From assembly GCA_023473795.1 (NCBI GenBank), contig JAMCYS010000090.1, positions 16,500 through 80,499 of the forward strand: DNA of 64,000 bases. Reading direction: 5' to 3'. The position numbers and the translations under genes were made by a program. Below are positions 23,732 through 33,068 of this stretch, one piece after another (position 1 is the first letter of the stretch; every line of letters begins with the position of its first letter). The stretch is from Chloroflexota bacterium. Its GTDB lineage: Bacteria > Chloroflexota > UBA6077 > FW602-bin22 > JAMCYS01. The notes beneath the pieces were generated by a model. It had not been told where the DNA came from and searched no databases. It was given only the letters and a program-made list of their open reading frames with translations.

Positions 23732-25888
23732 CTAGCGCTCTTCCCGGCTGGGGGTTATGGCGGGCAGAGCGAAGGAGAAGGTGCTGCCCCGATCAACCTC
23801 GCTCTCGCACCAGATCCTGCCGCCGTGCGCCTCCACGATGAGGCGCGCGATATACAGGCCCAGGCCCAGCCCCTCGGGCCGGCGGGCCGCATCCGCCCGG
23901 AAGTAGCGCTGAAAAAGGAAAGTAATTTGCTCGGCGGCGATGCCGATTCCCTTGTCCTGGACGGAGACGACAACTTGTTCCGCTTCCACCCGCAACCCCA
24001 CGACCACGTGTGAATCTGGTGGCGAGTAGGACAAGGCGTTGGCGACCAAGTTGACCAGAACGCGCTCCAGCCGCTCGGCATCAACCGGGACCAGGGGCAA
24101 CTCGTCCGGCAGGTCTGAGACTACCCGACGCCTGTCGTCAACCGGCAGCGAGCGCTCGATTATCTCGCCAATTAGCTCCTTCAAATCGACGGGCCTCTTG
24201 CGCAGCTGCACCTGGCCGGATCCCAGACGCACCGACTCCAGCAAGTCGGCGATCATGCGCGCCATGCGCCGGGAGTTGGCGTTGATCGCCGCCAGGCCGC
24301 GGGCCACGCGCGGGTCCTCGTCGGCCTTGCCGCGCAGGTGTTGTTGCAGCATTTGGGCATTGCCCCCGATCACGGTCAAGGGCTGGCGCAGGTCGTGAGA
24401 GATGGCGCGAACGAAGTCCTCCCGCGCCTCCTGCAGCAGCTGCAGCTCGGTCACATCCCACATCACCACCAGCGCGCCGTAGGCACCCTTCCAGGCCACT
24501 CGCCGGCAGTGGAACGAGAAGTAGCGCGCGCTGCCGTCGGCTCGCTGGCAAGCCAGGCGCTCGACATCGGCTGACTCACCGCCGGCGAGCGCCTGGCGCA
24601 AGCAACCCTCGACCTGGCGAGTGGCATCCAGCCCCCAGACCTCAGCGTAGGTGCGGCCCACCGGGTCGACGGCCAGATTTAGAATGAGGGCCCGATAGCC
24701 TGGATTGACGAAGTCGATCAGTGAATCCGGTCCCGCCAGCACCGCGAGCCCGGCAGGGTCCGCCTCGAAGACCGTGGCGAGCAAGCACCGCTGCGCCTCG
24801 TTCTCGGCCAGCAGGCGCGCCTGCTCAGCAGCCGCCCTCTGCTCGGCCAGCAGCGTGGCTTCCTTCTCCGCCACCTCGCGGATCAGGCGTTCGCGCTCGC
24901 TCGCCTCTTGCCGACGCTCGGTCACGTCCAAGAAAGTGGCCACTACCCCACTCACCCGCCCGTCCTCGTCGCGCAGGGGCGCGTCGTTGACCAGCACCCA
25001 GCGCGGCGGCGTCTCGGGCCGGCGAAGCTGCAGGCTGACCGCCCGCATCTTGATTCCCTCACGCAGGGCGACCAGCGGAGGGTACGTCGCCGCGGTCAAG
25101 GGACGGCCATCCTCGTCGCACACGAAACGGAATACCTCCTCAGGCCTCAGCTGCTGCAGACGCTCCAGAGACACGCCGAGGGTCTCCTGAGCCTGCTCGT
25201 TGGCATCCACGATTCGCCCGTCGGCCCCGAATACCACGACGCCGGCGGTCAGCGACTGGTAAAGGACCCGATACCTCTCCTCACTGCGCCGTAGCGCCTC
25301 TTCCACGTCGAAGCGATAGATGGCCTCGCCGATAATCCCGGAGAGGCTCTCCAAGGCGCCGACCACGCTGGGAGGAAACAGGCCCGGTCTCTCGTCGGCA
25401 AGATGCAGAGCGCCCAGGGTCGCGCCTAGGCGGCGCAGGGGAACTACGGCCAGGGAGCCAAACCCGGCGCGAATGCACTCGCCCCGAAACCTGCTCGCGT
25501 CCGCGGGCCTGAGCTCCCGGCCGAACCCTTGCAGGTCGTTGACGCAGAAGGCCCCGCTCGGGGTGACAAACCGGGCGTCTTGGGGCTCGGTGGTGCCGGC
25601 GATGACGCGCGTGCAGACGCAGCAGTCTCGGCCAACGGCGATGAGGTTCTCCGCTTCCCAGAACCGTCGGCTAAAGCCGACGAAGGCCTCGTAGGGAATG
25701 AAACCGCCCGGCGCCAGCACCCTGGCCCCCACGCAGTGGCAGCCGGCCCAATCGCGCAACAGGGCGACTACGGCCTCGAGATACTCCTTGCGCGAGGTGG
25801 AGCGCACGCCGAGTCGCAATAGCTCGTTCACTACTCGGCCGTGCGGACTCGCATCCGCCAGCAGGCTCTCTCCGTTCAATTCTTCCAC
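23732..25888 (-). CDS. GAF-PAS-PAS sensor histidine kinase, orphan
   Basis: 718 residues, no TM helix, so cytosolic. Domain order: a GAF domain (about residues 25-195), a first PAS (about 200-325, ending in FLDVTERRQEASERERL), a coiled coil (about 325-365), a second PAS (to about 480), then HisKA with AISHDLRQPLTVIGG, and HATPase with LVNLVANALSYSP, DKGIGIA and GLGLGLYIA. The GAF domain has GRDCCVCTRVIAG, a Cys cluster that could bind a metal or sense redox. No response regulator gene is adjacent, so its partner is elsewhere. GTG start after a GAGGAGACGAGG stretch. Signal unknown. Confidence 0.92.
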   Translation of the reverse strand: MEELNGESLLADASPHGRVVNELLRLGVRSTSRKEYLEAVVALLRDWAGCHCVGARVLAPGGFIPYEAFVGFSRRFWEAENLIAVGRDCCVCTRVIAGTTEPQDARFVTPSGAFCVNDLQGFGRELRPADASRFRGECIRAGFGSLAVVPLRRLGATLGALHLADERPGLFPPSVVGALESLSGIIGEAIYRFDVEEALRRSEERYRVLYQSLTAGVVVFGADGRIVDANEQAQETLGVSLERLQQLRPEEVFRFVCDEDGRPLTAATYPPLVALREGIKMRAVSLQLRRPETPPRWVLVNDAPLRDEDGRVSGVVATFLDVTERRQEASERERLIREVAEKEATLLAEQRAAAEQARLLAENEAQRCLLATVFEADPAGLAVLAGPDSLIDFVNPGYRALILNLAVDPVGRTYAEVWGLDATRQVEGCLRQALAGGESADVERLACQRADGSARYFSFHCRRVAWKGAYGALVVMWDVTELQLLQEAREDFVRAISHDLRQPLTVIGGNAQMLQQHLRGKADEDPRVARGLAAINANSRRMARMIADLLESVRLGSGQVQLRKRPVDLKELIGEIIERSLPVDDRRRVVSDLPDELPLVPVDAERLERVLVNLVANALSYSPPDSHVVVGLRVEAEQVVVSVQDKGIGIAAEQITFLFQRYFRADAARRPEGLGLGLYIARLIVEAHGGRIWCESEVDRGSTFSFALPAITPSREER

Positions 25889-26135
25889 CGCCCGACCTCG
25901 TCTCCTCGAGCCAAGCCAAGTAGCCCACTACTGACGCCGCTGCCCATTCCCGCCCCGCAACCCTGGTTGACGGCGCCAGCGGCTGCACCACCACTATGGT
26001 CTATCGGGCGTCGCACAAGCCCGCACACGGGTCATCTGATGACAACAGCCCCGCCCATTTTACCCCCGCCGCGGCAAAGCGACAACTCTGGCGAGCGTTA
26101 TCCAGCACTGCTGTATCCGCGGCCGCGCCCGCCGC

Positions 26136-27074
26136 CTAGCGCCGGCGGCGGGAGTTGGCGAGGGTAACGCCGGCCAGGACGAAGACGGCGCCCACGGCCT
26201 GAGCCAGGGTCAGCTGTTCGCCTAACAGTAGAGCCGCCACCGCCACCGCTACTACGGGCATCAAGTAAGAGTGCACTAGCGCCGCACTCGGGCCCAGGGT
26301 GCGCACGGCCTTGGTCCACAAAGAGTGGGCCACCGACGCCCCCACGGCGATGGCGTAGATCAACCCCAACCAGGCCCCCGCGCTGACCCCGGCGACATCC
26401 AGACTCCGCACGCCGAGAGGAATGAAAAGGAGCAGGCAGGCCGAGCCGATGAGCATGGCCCAGGCGGTCACTTTCATCGGCGAGTAGACCCTGAGCAGCG
26501 GCACTGCCAGCACGTTGTAGCAGGCCCAGGTGAAAGAGCAGCCGACCAGCAACAGGTCGCCCAGGAGGGTCTCGCCGCCCAGCTTCAGGCCATCGACCTG
26601 GATGACCAGCACCACGCCAAGCAGGGCAAGCGCCATTCCCGCCACCCGCCGCCGGACCAGCCGCTCGTAACCAAAGGCCACCGCCAGGACGAGCGCCCAC
26701 ACGGGCGAGGCACTGCTGATGAGAGCGGCGTTCGTGGCCGTGCTCTTGGCCAGGCCAAGCTGCCAGAAGACGGTGTTAAGCCCCATGCCGACGAAGCCGA
26801 CGGCCAGCATGCGCGGCCAGTGGCGGGTCCGCAGGCCGAGCGATTGCTCCGTGCGGCCTACTACAACCAGCAAGGCCAGGCCGGCCAGAAAGGCCCGGGC
26901 CATCCCCACCAGGTAGGGGTCGAGCTCGCTGACGGCCAGCTTCATGGCGGAGACCTGGAAGCCCCAGATTATTTGGGCAGCCAGGGCCGGCATACTGACT
27001 TGGGCGGCAAGGGTGAGCAGAGACCCTAACCGCGTGCTGGCCGCGTCCAGCTCACCGGCGACAGCTGGCTTCAA
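26136..27074 (-). CDS. EamA/DMT-family permease
   Basis: 312 residues with ten predicted TM helices in two EamA repeats (ALAAQIIWGFQVSAMKLAV... and LLVGCSFTWACYNVLAVPL...). The first repeat ends with WALVLAVAFGYERL and the second with AALLLGEQLTLAQAVGAVFV, the typical E-rich repeat ends. Exporters of amino acids or other metabolites are common in the family; substrate unknown. TTG start after GGGAG with 6 nt spacing, driven by a good minus-strand promoter. Confidence 0.9.
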   Translation of the reverse strand: MKPAVAGELDAASTRLGSLLTLAAQVSMPALAAQIIWGFQVSAMKLAVSELDPYLVGMARAFLAGLALLVVVGRTEQSLGLRTRHWPRMLAVGFVGMGLNTVFWQLGLAKSTATNAALISSASPVWALVLAVAFGYERLVRRRVAGMALALLGVVLVIQVDGLKLGGETLLGDLLLVGCSFTWACYNVLAVPLLRVYSPMKVTAWAMLIGSACLLLFIPLGVRSLDVAGVSAGAWLGLIYAIAVGASVAHSLWTKAVRTLGPSAALVHSYLMPVVAVAVAALLLGEQLTLAQAVGAVFVLAGVTLANSRRRR

Positions 27075-27139
27075 ATCCGGCTCCCGACGAGTGCCGAGTG
27101 GCGATGTCTTGCCTTGGCGGTGGCCGGCCGCCCTTGGCG

Positions 27140-27168
27140 ATGATACCGCCCGCTGCCGGCAGGGTCAA
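27140..27168 (-). promoter_or_regulatory. Promoter of the EamA gene
   Basis: On the minus strand TTGACC, 17 nt, TATCAT. Divergent from the cupin promoter. Confidence 0.6.
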
Positions 27169-27232
27169 GCCAGCGGCGGGCCTGGGCCCGGCAGGGCCGG
27201 GTGTGCCCGGGGGCTCGCCGCACAGCCGCTCC

Positions 27233-27262
27233 TTGACGAAGCCTGGTCAGGGGCGGCACAAT
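27233..27262 (+). promoter_or_regulatory. Promoter of the cupin gene
   Basis: TTGACG, 18 nt, CACAAT, about 100 nt before the cupin start. An 8-bp hairpin (GGGTGGGC and GCCCACCC, 27273-27300) lies in the leader, without a U-run. Confidence 0.45.
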
Positions 27263-27364
27263 GAATAGTGGTGGGTGGGCAATGCCAGGGGCGCCCACCC
27301 AACGGGCTAGTACGCCGGAGCCACCGGTGGGTCGGGGCCCGGCGAGAAGAGAAAGGTGGCAGTT

Positions 27365-27745
27365 ATGTCCGGTTACAGCGCGAACATCGAAAACAAGACC
27401 CAGGAAAACAACTTCTTCCGGCAGGTGCTTTACACGGCGCCCCACAGCCAGCTGGTGGTGATGACGCTCCAGCCAGGGGAAGAGATCGGCATGGAAACCC
27501 ACAAGAATGGCGACCAGTTCATCCGCGTCGAGTCGGGCGAGGGCGAGGCCATTCTGGACGGCGAGCACCACCCGCTGAGCGACGGCGTGGCCGTGGTCAT
27601 CCCGGCGGGCACGGCGCACGACATCGTCAACACATCGCGAAGCGCCCCCATGCGGCTCTACACCGTCTACTCGCCGCCCGAGCACGCCCCCGGCACGGTC
27701 CACAAGACCAAAGCGGAGGCCGAGGCGCACGAGCACCACGGCTAG
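27365..27745 (+). CDS. Single-domain cupin
   Basis: 126 residues. Motif 1 includes EIGMETHKNGDQFIRVESGE and motif 2 is VVIPAGTAHDIVNTS, giving metal ligands Glu/His (first motif) and His (second). The fold is a small RmlC-type barrel, cytosolic; small cupins of this form are often stress- or metal-related and enzymatic roles vary. The N-terminus resembles proteins annotated as cupin with few known functions. The C-terminus is His-rich (AEAEAHEHHG), possibly extra metal binding. AAAGGTGG before ATG decides the start over an upstream in-frame GTG. Monocistronic. Confidence 0.85.
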   Translation: MSGYSANIENKTQENNFFRQVLYTAPHSQLVVMTLQPGEEIGMETHKNGDQFIRVESGEGEAILDGEHHPLSDGVAVVIPAGTAHDIVNTSRSAPMRLYTVYSPPEHAPGTVHKTKAEAEAHEHHG

Positions 27746-27843
27746 GGGCGCCGCCTCTCCGGCAACGGGCCACGGCCGAGCCGCGTTATGCGACGCCCGA
27801 CCGCTGCCGTTGCCGGGTTGCGACGCCAGATTATGGCAGCGGG

Positions 27844-30165
27844 CTAGGTCACAGCTTTGCCGCAGCCGTGGCAGAAGCGAGCTCCTTCGGGCAACGCCTG
27901 GCCGCAGTAGACGCAGAACCCGCCGGGGGCCTGGGGCGAGGCGCCGGCAACTCCCACAGGCCTCGCGACAACGGCCGTCGGTGGGGCCGGCGGACGCGCC
28001 AAGGGGGCCACGGGCCGGGGCTCGCCTCGAGCGGCGGGGTCGGTGCTGGTGGCCATAGGTAACGGCGCGGGCCTCTTGCCAGGTTTTCGCGCCCGCTTCA
28101 CCAGCACGATAGCCACCCCGCCGACGACGAAGCCCCCCGCCACCAGCAACCAATCGGGGTCATCACTGCCTCCCGGGGCGATGGCGCCCAGCTCGCCGAC
28201 GGTTGGCGCCAGCGAGCCGCCGCTGGGCGACTTCATCGCCCCGGGCACCTGGCCGGGCTTGACGTCGAGCGCGTACTTATCACCCGGGCTGACGGCCTGG
28301 GCGTACTGGGCCCAGCGCCCGGCGTCCTGCTCCACCGCCGTGAAGCTCAGCTCGCCCTTGCCCACAGCCTCAAAGCTCAGTTTGTAGGGTCTGGGGTCGA
28401 CGTCGACCCAGGCCATGCCCCAGCTGCCATCGACCTCTTGATATGGCAAGGCGACGATCGGGTAGAAACCGTAGGTGGTCCCGGTGCGCTGATCAAGCGT
28501 CATCTTGTAGCCGTTGCCTTCCCAGGTGACGTTAACCGGGCAATCGACCTTCTTGGCCCCCAGGGACTTCAGCGCCTCGGGGTTGCTCAGGCTTACCTCT
28601 TTGTCCCAGTCCTGGATGTACTGGGCGGGCACCGGCGCAGGAGGCGGGGGAGTCGGCTTGAGGCCACTCTTGTAGAGGGCCTTGGCGATCTGGCCGCCCC
28701 AGACGTTGAAGCAATATTTCTCGGGGTCGGGCTTCTGGTTGCCGCCGACCGCCGATTCGCGCACGATCTGCTCGTAGGTGTTGGCCAGCTCCGAGAGGAG
28801 ACTGGTGTCGGTGCCGGGCAGGTCCCAACCCTTCCAGTTTAAGAAGGCCTCGGCGACAGGCTGCGTCAGAGCGTTGTCCGACATCCAGAAGAGAGGGTTC
28901 CAGTTGGCCTGATTCTGGGCCTCGAAGTAGGCGGTGCCGAAGAGATGATAGTAGGGACCGCCGTTCTCGCCCTGGCGCAGCGGCTGCAGGTAAGTGTCGA
29001 CGAACGCCGGGTCCCGATCCAGGCCGGTGTAGGCCTCGTCGCCCGCCCGCGCCAGCGAGCGTAAGGTGTTATGGGCGAGGAGCATCGCCTCCTTGGCCTC
29101 GCCCTGCCTCTGCTGCAGCGCCAGGTAGAAGACATCGCCGGGGGAAAGGCCCTTGCGTTGCGCCGGGTCGGTGATGCCGGCGTTGGCCTTTTCGTAGTAG
29201 TCGATTATCGACTGCCGCAGCGCCGGCTCCGTGCCTGCCGGCCAGACGGACTGGGGTGAATTGCCCCGCTGGCGCTCCAAGTTCTCTCGCTGGATCGCCT
29301 TGCGCACGTTGTCGGCCTGCCCTTCGGGAAGGGCCACGAGATTCTGGGCCGAGCCGGTGCCACCGTAGGCTGCCAGCCACTCGATGGCCTGCTTCTGCTG
29401 CAGCAACCCCACGTAGGTCAGGCCGAAACGGGGCGGGTTGTTTGCCGCCGTCGGGTCTTGCCGGTAGCGCTCAACCGCCCGCTCAAAGTCCTTCCGCAGA
29501 TCGGCACCATCCAGCAAGATACCCGAACTACCGGGGTCGCCGAAGAACCCTATCGCCTCCGCGCAGAGGCTCTTGGTGGCCTGGCCCACCGTCTTCTCCA
29601 GTTCGGTGCTCTGTTTGCTCTTGTCGCTGGTAACCACAAGTTTGATTCCGTGGGGCTTGCCATCGGGCACCTTCCAGGTCCACTTAGCCTCGCCGGTGGC
29701 CTGGGCATTGCCATCGACGTACCACTTGCGCTGCAGCTGCCCGCCGGCCGGATCGGTCGTCTTGTCCACGAAGGTCACGCTGTCGCCGGGCTTCATCACC
29801 ACGGGCGCGTAGTCGAAGTCAACCCGCGGTCGGGCCGCCGGAGTGGTGGCGGTCGGCGCTGGCGTGGGGGCAGCTTTCGGTTTATTGGCGTTGTCGATGC
29901 AGGCCTGCAGCTGGGCGTCGGTCGGTTCGGGGCCGCCGATGCCGGCGCAGATGTTCCAGCAGGGAATCGTCTTGATCGTCTTCTTGCGCATTTCGGCCAC
30001 GGTCAGGCCCGCGCAAGCGTTGCTTTGTTGGGCGATTACCTGGGGGGGCGCGGCGGGTCCCTGGGCACCGCCTTCGGCAAACGCCGAGCCGGCATAGATG
30101 GCCAGGCCGGCCAGAAACACGAAGGTCACTGTGCACGCTACAAATAGGCGTCGGTGCCGCCGCAT
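27844..30165 (-). CDS. Large exported protein: PKD-like region, single TM, cytosolic zinc ribbon
   Basis: 773 residues; family not recognised. A signal peptide (VACTVTFVFLAGLAIYAG, cleavage after AFA) precedes a four-Cys segment (Cys51, 69, 73, 89) and a Pro/Thr/Ala linker. Residues ~112-195 read like a PKD domain (VMKPGDSVTFVDKT). A helical region follows (~200-480), then a beta-rich region (~500-670). A TM helix (WLLVAGGFVVGGVAIVLV, ~690-710) precedes a Pro/Ala-rich cytosolic linker and CVYCGQALPEGARFCHGCG, a CX2C-X10-CX2C zinc ribbon (Cys751, 754, 765, 768). It links an outer sensory or binding part to a cytosolic metal site. It is the last gene of a three-gene set; AAGGGGAGG precedes the ATG. 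Confidence 0.8.
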   Translation of the reverse strand: MRRHRRLFVACTVTFVFLAGLAIYAGSAFAEGGAQGPAAPPQVIAQQSNACAGLTVAEMRKKTIKTIPCWNICAGIGGPEPTDAQLQACIDNANKPKAAPTPAPTATTPAARPRVDFDYAPVVMKPGDSVTFVDKTTDPAGGQLQRKWYVDGNAQATGEAKWTWKVPDGKPHGIKLVVTSDKSKQSTELEKTVGQATKSLCAEAIGFFGDPGSSGILLDGADLRKDFERAVERYRQDPTAANNPPRFGLTYVGLLQQKQAIEWLAAYGGTGSAQNLVALPEGQADNVRKAIQRENLERQRGNSPQSVWPAGTEPALRQSIIDYYEKANAGITDPAQRKGLSPGDVFYLALQQRQGEAKEAMLLAHNTLRSLARAGDEAYTGLDRDPAFVDTYLQPLRQGENGGPYYHLFGTAYFEAQNQANWNPLFWMSDNALTQPVAEAFLNWKGWDLPGTDTSLLSELANTYEQIVRESAVGGNQKPDPEKYCFNVWGGQIAKALYKSGLKPTPPPPAPVPAQYIQDWDKEVSLSNPEALKSLGAKKVDCPVNVTWEGNGYKMTLDQRTGTTYGFYPIVALPYQEVDGSWGMAWVDVDPRPYKLSFEAVGKGELSFTAVEQDAGRWAQYAQAVSPGDKYALDVKPGQVPGAMKSPSGGSLAPTVGELGAIAPGGSDDPDWLLVAGGFVVGGVAIVLVKRARKPGKRPAPLPMATSTDPAARGEPRPVAPLARPPAPPTAVVARPVGVAGASPQAPGGFCVYCGQALPEGARFCHGCGKAVT

Positions 30166-30265
30166 CCCTCACATCCTCCCCTTAACGCTGGGCCTACGAT
30201 GAACTTTGAGTGCATTTTCCCGCACTGCGCCTGAGCGTCGGCCGAGAAGCGTCTCAACGTGCAGC

Positions 30266-30907
30266 TCAGGCGGCGGAGCGCGCTTTGCGGCCGAGATGCG
30301 AACGCATGACCACCGGACAATACCACCAGCCGTTTTCGATGGCCGTGCGGAGCAAAGGCCCCTTGACTCGCCAAGGGTCGAAGTCGTAGCCGTAGAGCCG
30401 GCCGACCTCGAGCGGAGCCACCTCCTTGAGGCCGTAGGCGAGCTCGCGCGAGCGCTCGAAGAGGATCACGCCCCGGAAGAAGCTGCCCTCCCAGGCGAGG
30501 GTGGGCGAGGGACCGTTCGCCCCCACTACCCACCGGACGCTGGCCGACTCATCAACAATGCGCAGTTCGTGCTTGGCTTCGTCCAGCGCCACGATGGCCC
30601 TATAGGTTTTTCGCAAGCGGTTGCGGCTGAAGACGCCCCACCAGCGGGCGTCGGTCAGCTTCCACTCGGCGACGAAGTCCGCCCGCTGGTCGTCCGGAGT
30701 CGGCGTGTATGACCAAGGCAACCTCTCGTCGTTGAGGGCGAGTATCGCTCGCGCCAGCTCCTCCCCGCCGACCGGCACGACCCCTGCTTGCGGCTTGACC
30801 GCCAGGAAGCGATTGAAGAGCCCCAGCGGCATGCCCACTATCACCGCTACGGCGATCCCCGCCCCGAGGAGGCCGGCGAGAAGGCCGACGAGCATCTCCG
30901 GCTCCAC
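30266..30907 (-). CDS. Membrane-anchored protein of unknown function
   Basis: 213 residues. One N-terminal TM helix (VGLLAGLLGAGIAVAVIVGMPLGLF) is followed by a ~175-residue soluble domain with many Trp residues (PWSYTP, ARWWGVFSRN, NGWWYCPVV) and alternating strands. By the positive-inside rule (Arg/Lys after the helix) the domain is probably cytosolic. I do not recognise the family. It lies 6 nt after the upstream gene and 100 nt before the zinc-ribbon gene, which points to one operon and a shared membrane complex. Confidence 0.75.
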   Translation of the reverse strand: MEPEMLVGLLAGLLGAGIAVAVIVGMPLGLFNRFLAVKPQAGVVPVGGEELARAILALNDERLPWSYTPTPDDQRADFVAEWKLTDARWWGVFSRNRLRKTYRAIVALDEAKHELRIVDESASVRWVVGANGPSPTLAWEGSFFRGVILFERSRELAYGLKEVAPLEVGRLYGYDFDPWRVKGPLLRTAIENGWWYCPVVMRSHLGRKARSAA

Positions 30908-30913
30908 GCTACC

Positions 30914-32044
30914 TCACCTACCTTGCGCCAGGGGTCGCCTAGCCCCGACATGGCGCCGGGCGCCGAGCGCAGCCCAGGTCGCGGCGAGCAGCGAAGAGAT
31001 GAAGGGTACTACTAGGATGGCCCAGAAGATGACTCCCAGGATGTAGAAGTAGCCTTGCTGTTCGGTAAAGTCCTCCCCGGCCGAGGCCAGAGGGCCAACG
31101 CTGGTAACCAGCATGTCAGCCGACAGACCGACGACCATTGTCGCCAGGAACGCCGACCCGCCGCCGAGGAAGAAAGCGCGCCAGGGACGCCGCAGGCGCG
31201 AGCAGAGCGCGCCCGCAAGTGCGGCGACGAGCAACCCGACCACCACCGGCACGATGTATTGCACCGGCGCGAGCCACTTATCCCAGGGATTCGGCACGTG
31301 CATCGTGGTGAACCGCATGATCTGAGCGGGCAGGCCCTCGAATCTGCCGGCGTAGCGGGCTATGCCGCCGCCGTCTTCTACCTTCTCCAAGGCAGGGGAT
31401 GACGCCAGAATGTAGCGGTCGGGCAGGGTGGCAGTGACCTCGAGGCCGCCGAAGCCGGCCCAGTTCTCGGCCGGTCCCAGCACGTAGACGAGGTGCCGCA
31501 GTATGTACTCCGCCCGGGAGCGGTCGTAGCCCAGGCGAGCCTCGTAGCGAACGTTGAGGGCTGCCTTGGCCTGCGGCGCCAAGCGAATGCTGAATGACCA
31601 GGCGCTATTCCGCGCCATGGTGGCCAGGCTGCCCAGAGCGTACTCCTCGCCCGTGCGCGGGTCCAGACCCGTATCTGGAGCCAGCCAGGCCTTTGGCAGC
31701 TGGACGCTCTCCGCCGGCTTGACCTGCAGGGGAGCCCCGGCGAATGCGGCCTGCACGTCAGCTCCGCCGGGGGCCACGAAGACCAGGTCGAGCGCCACCT
31801 CGCGCCCCGAACCGTTCGCCAGCTCGTAAGTCGCCTGCACGGTGGCCGAGTCTGGGCTTTGCGTCAGATCGAACGATAACCGCTCACGGTCAATACGCAC
31901 GTCGCGGGTGGCGACCGGCACCACCAGTCCGATGCTGCCCGGCTGCGTCTGCGTGGGAGTAGCGTTCGCCTGCGCCACGCTGGGCAGCAGGGCCAACCAC
32001 AGCGCCACCAGCAACAGCACTGCCCGCTGCACCTTGGACTTCAC
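30914..32044 (-). CDS. Exported membrane protein with an outer beta domain, function unknown
   Basis: 376 residues from the GTG that lies 9 nt after AGGAGG; an upstream TTG directly abuts the AGGAGG and is unlikely. A clear signal peptide (RAVLLLVALWLALLPSVAQA) precedes a ~200-residue outer region rich in strands (LTQSPDSATVQATYELANGSG), with Asn/Gly turns and Arg/Tyr-rich AEYILRHLVYVLGPAENWAGF. Three or four TM helices close the protein (YIVPVVVGLLVAALAGAL; FLGGGSAFLATMVVGLS; YFYILGVIFWAILVVPFISS), with a short basic tail. The layout resembles DUF4424-like proteins only loosely. First gene of the envelope set; no convincing promoter seen upstream. Confidence 0.75.
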   Translation of the reverse strand: MKSKVQRAVLLLVALWLALLPSVAQANATPTQTQPGSIGLVVPVATRDVRIDRERLSFDLTQSPDSATVQATYELANGSGREVALDLVFVAPGGADVQAAFAGAPLQVKPAESVQLPKAWLAPDTGLDPRTGEEYALGSLATMARNSAWSFSIRLAPQAKAALNVRYEARLGYDRSRAEYILRHLVYVLGPAENWAGFGGLEVTATLPDRYILASSPALEKVEDGGGIARYAGRFEGLPAQIMRFTTMHVPNPWDKWLAPVQYIVPVVVGLLVAALAGALCSRLRRPWRAFFLGGGSAFLATMVVGLSADMLVTSVGPLASAGEDFTEQQGYFYILGVIFWAILVVPFISSLLAATWAALGARRHVGARRPLAQGR

Positions 32045-32053
32045 TAAAGGCAA

Positions 32054-32338
32054 CCTCCTGGCGCCCGCCCAGACCTTCGCCGGGAGGCGCTTCGTCTAGC
32101 CATTCCTGCGGCCTGCCGCCAGCAGCGGGCCAGCGGCCCCGTCAGGCCGAGCGGCAACCACCCGCCTCTTCCGATGAACCGGTTCGGGCCAGGCCAGTCG
32201 CACGACGCGCCAGCCAGCCGGCAGCCTCGGGGCCAGGGCGACTTTCGGCGACGAGCCTTCGCTGCCAAGAGCACCCTTCTACCAACTGTCGCTCCCCAAG
32301 TCAACGGCTTGGCAGCCTAATTCACTGACCCCTCACCG
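32054..32338. other. Intergenic region, nothing recognised
   Basis: 285 bp upstream of the envelope operon and next to the transposase remnant. No gene, hairpin or promoter could be supported. Confidence 0.3.
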
Positions 32339-32713
32339 TTATTGGTACAGCTGTCTGTGCTCTGGACCCTCCTTTGACGCCGCTACACCGGGGCAATGAC
32401 CAGCCAGCAATCCATCGCCAGAGGGGCCGAACAAGCTCCCCGTGGCAATAGGGGGGAGATGCGCTTGATCTCCTTGTTCAACCGCCCCAAGCGCGCCCGC
32501 CCGGGTATCCCAACTGTGCTCGCGGTAGCCGTTTCGCGGGCCCTTGCGCTCGGAAGTACGTTCGTAGCGCTCGGCGCCCATGTGCTGGCCGACCTCCATC
32601 TCCATCAGCGCCTGGGCCAGCACTTGGGCTCCTTGCCGCAGGAAGTCAGCATTCCGATCCAGCCGCGCCTTGCACAGAAGGTCGGTTAGTGCCGTTATTC
32701 GGTCCTCAGCCAC
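32339..32713 (-). pseudogene. IS256/mutator-type transposase remnant
   Basis: The first ~75 residues match the N-terminus of IS256-family transposases: LLCKARLDRNADFLRQGAQV, MEMEVGQHMGAERYERTSER, KGPRNGYREHSWDTRAG. After this the frame no longer fits and ends about 50 residues later, against ~400 residues in an intact enzyme, so it is shifted and truncated. Upstream on the minus strand (32775-32830) AATCCCCAGAAGTGTGTAG resembles an IS256 terminal repeat; a matching second end was not found. Inactive. Confidence 0.75.
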
Positions 32714-32892
32714 GGTGGCGGTCCTCCTTTGGTGATCTTGGCAATCCTATTGAGGACCACACCGTGGCTGTCTTGCCAATCAGCCAACCTACTACACACT
32801 TCTGGGGATTCTACTCTACCGCACTAGACAAGTACCCCTTACATAATCTTGGCAGACCCGCCGCCACCAGCCTGGCATTCGTGCATAATCCC

Positions 32893-33027
32893 GTAGGGGC
32901 GGGCGTCTCTGCCCGCCCGCCAGCCATGTCCCCGAAGCGTAGCGAAGGGGGCGGCCGCCGTAGCGGCGTAGTTGCCAGCTCGGCGTGGGGATTAGACGGG
33001 CGGGCGGGTACGGAGCCCCGCCCCTAC
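32893..33027. repeat. GTAGGGGCG-type inverted-repeat element
   Basis: GTAGGGGCGGG and its reverse complement bound 135 bp rich in GCCCGCC tracts. Related ends occur at 19288, 44359-44409 and, degenerate, 63589. It has no coding capacity and looks like a small non-autonomous or REP-like element. Confidence 0.55.
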
Positions 33028-33068
33028 CGCCATACCTGCCAGTTATGCACGGATGTCAAACCGGCCAC

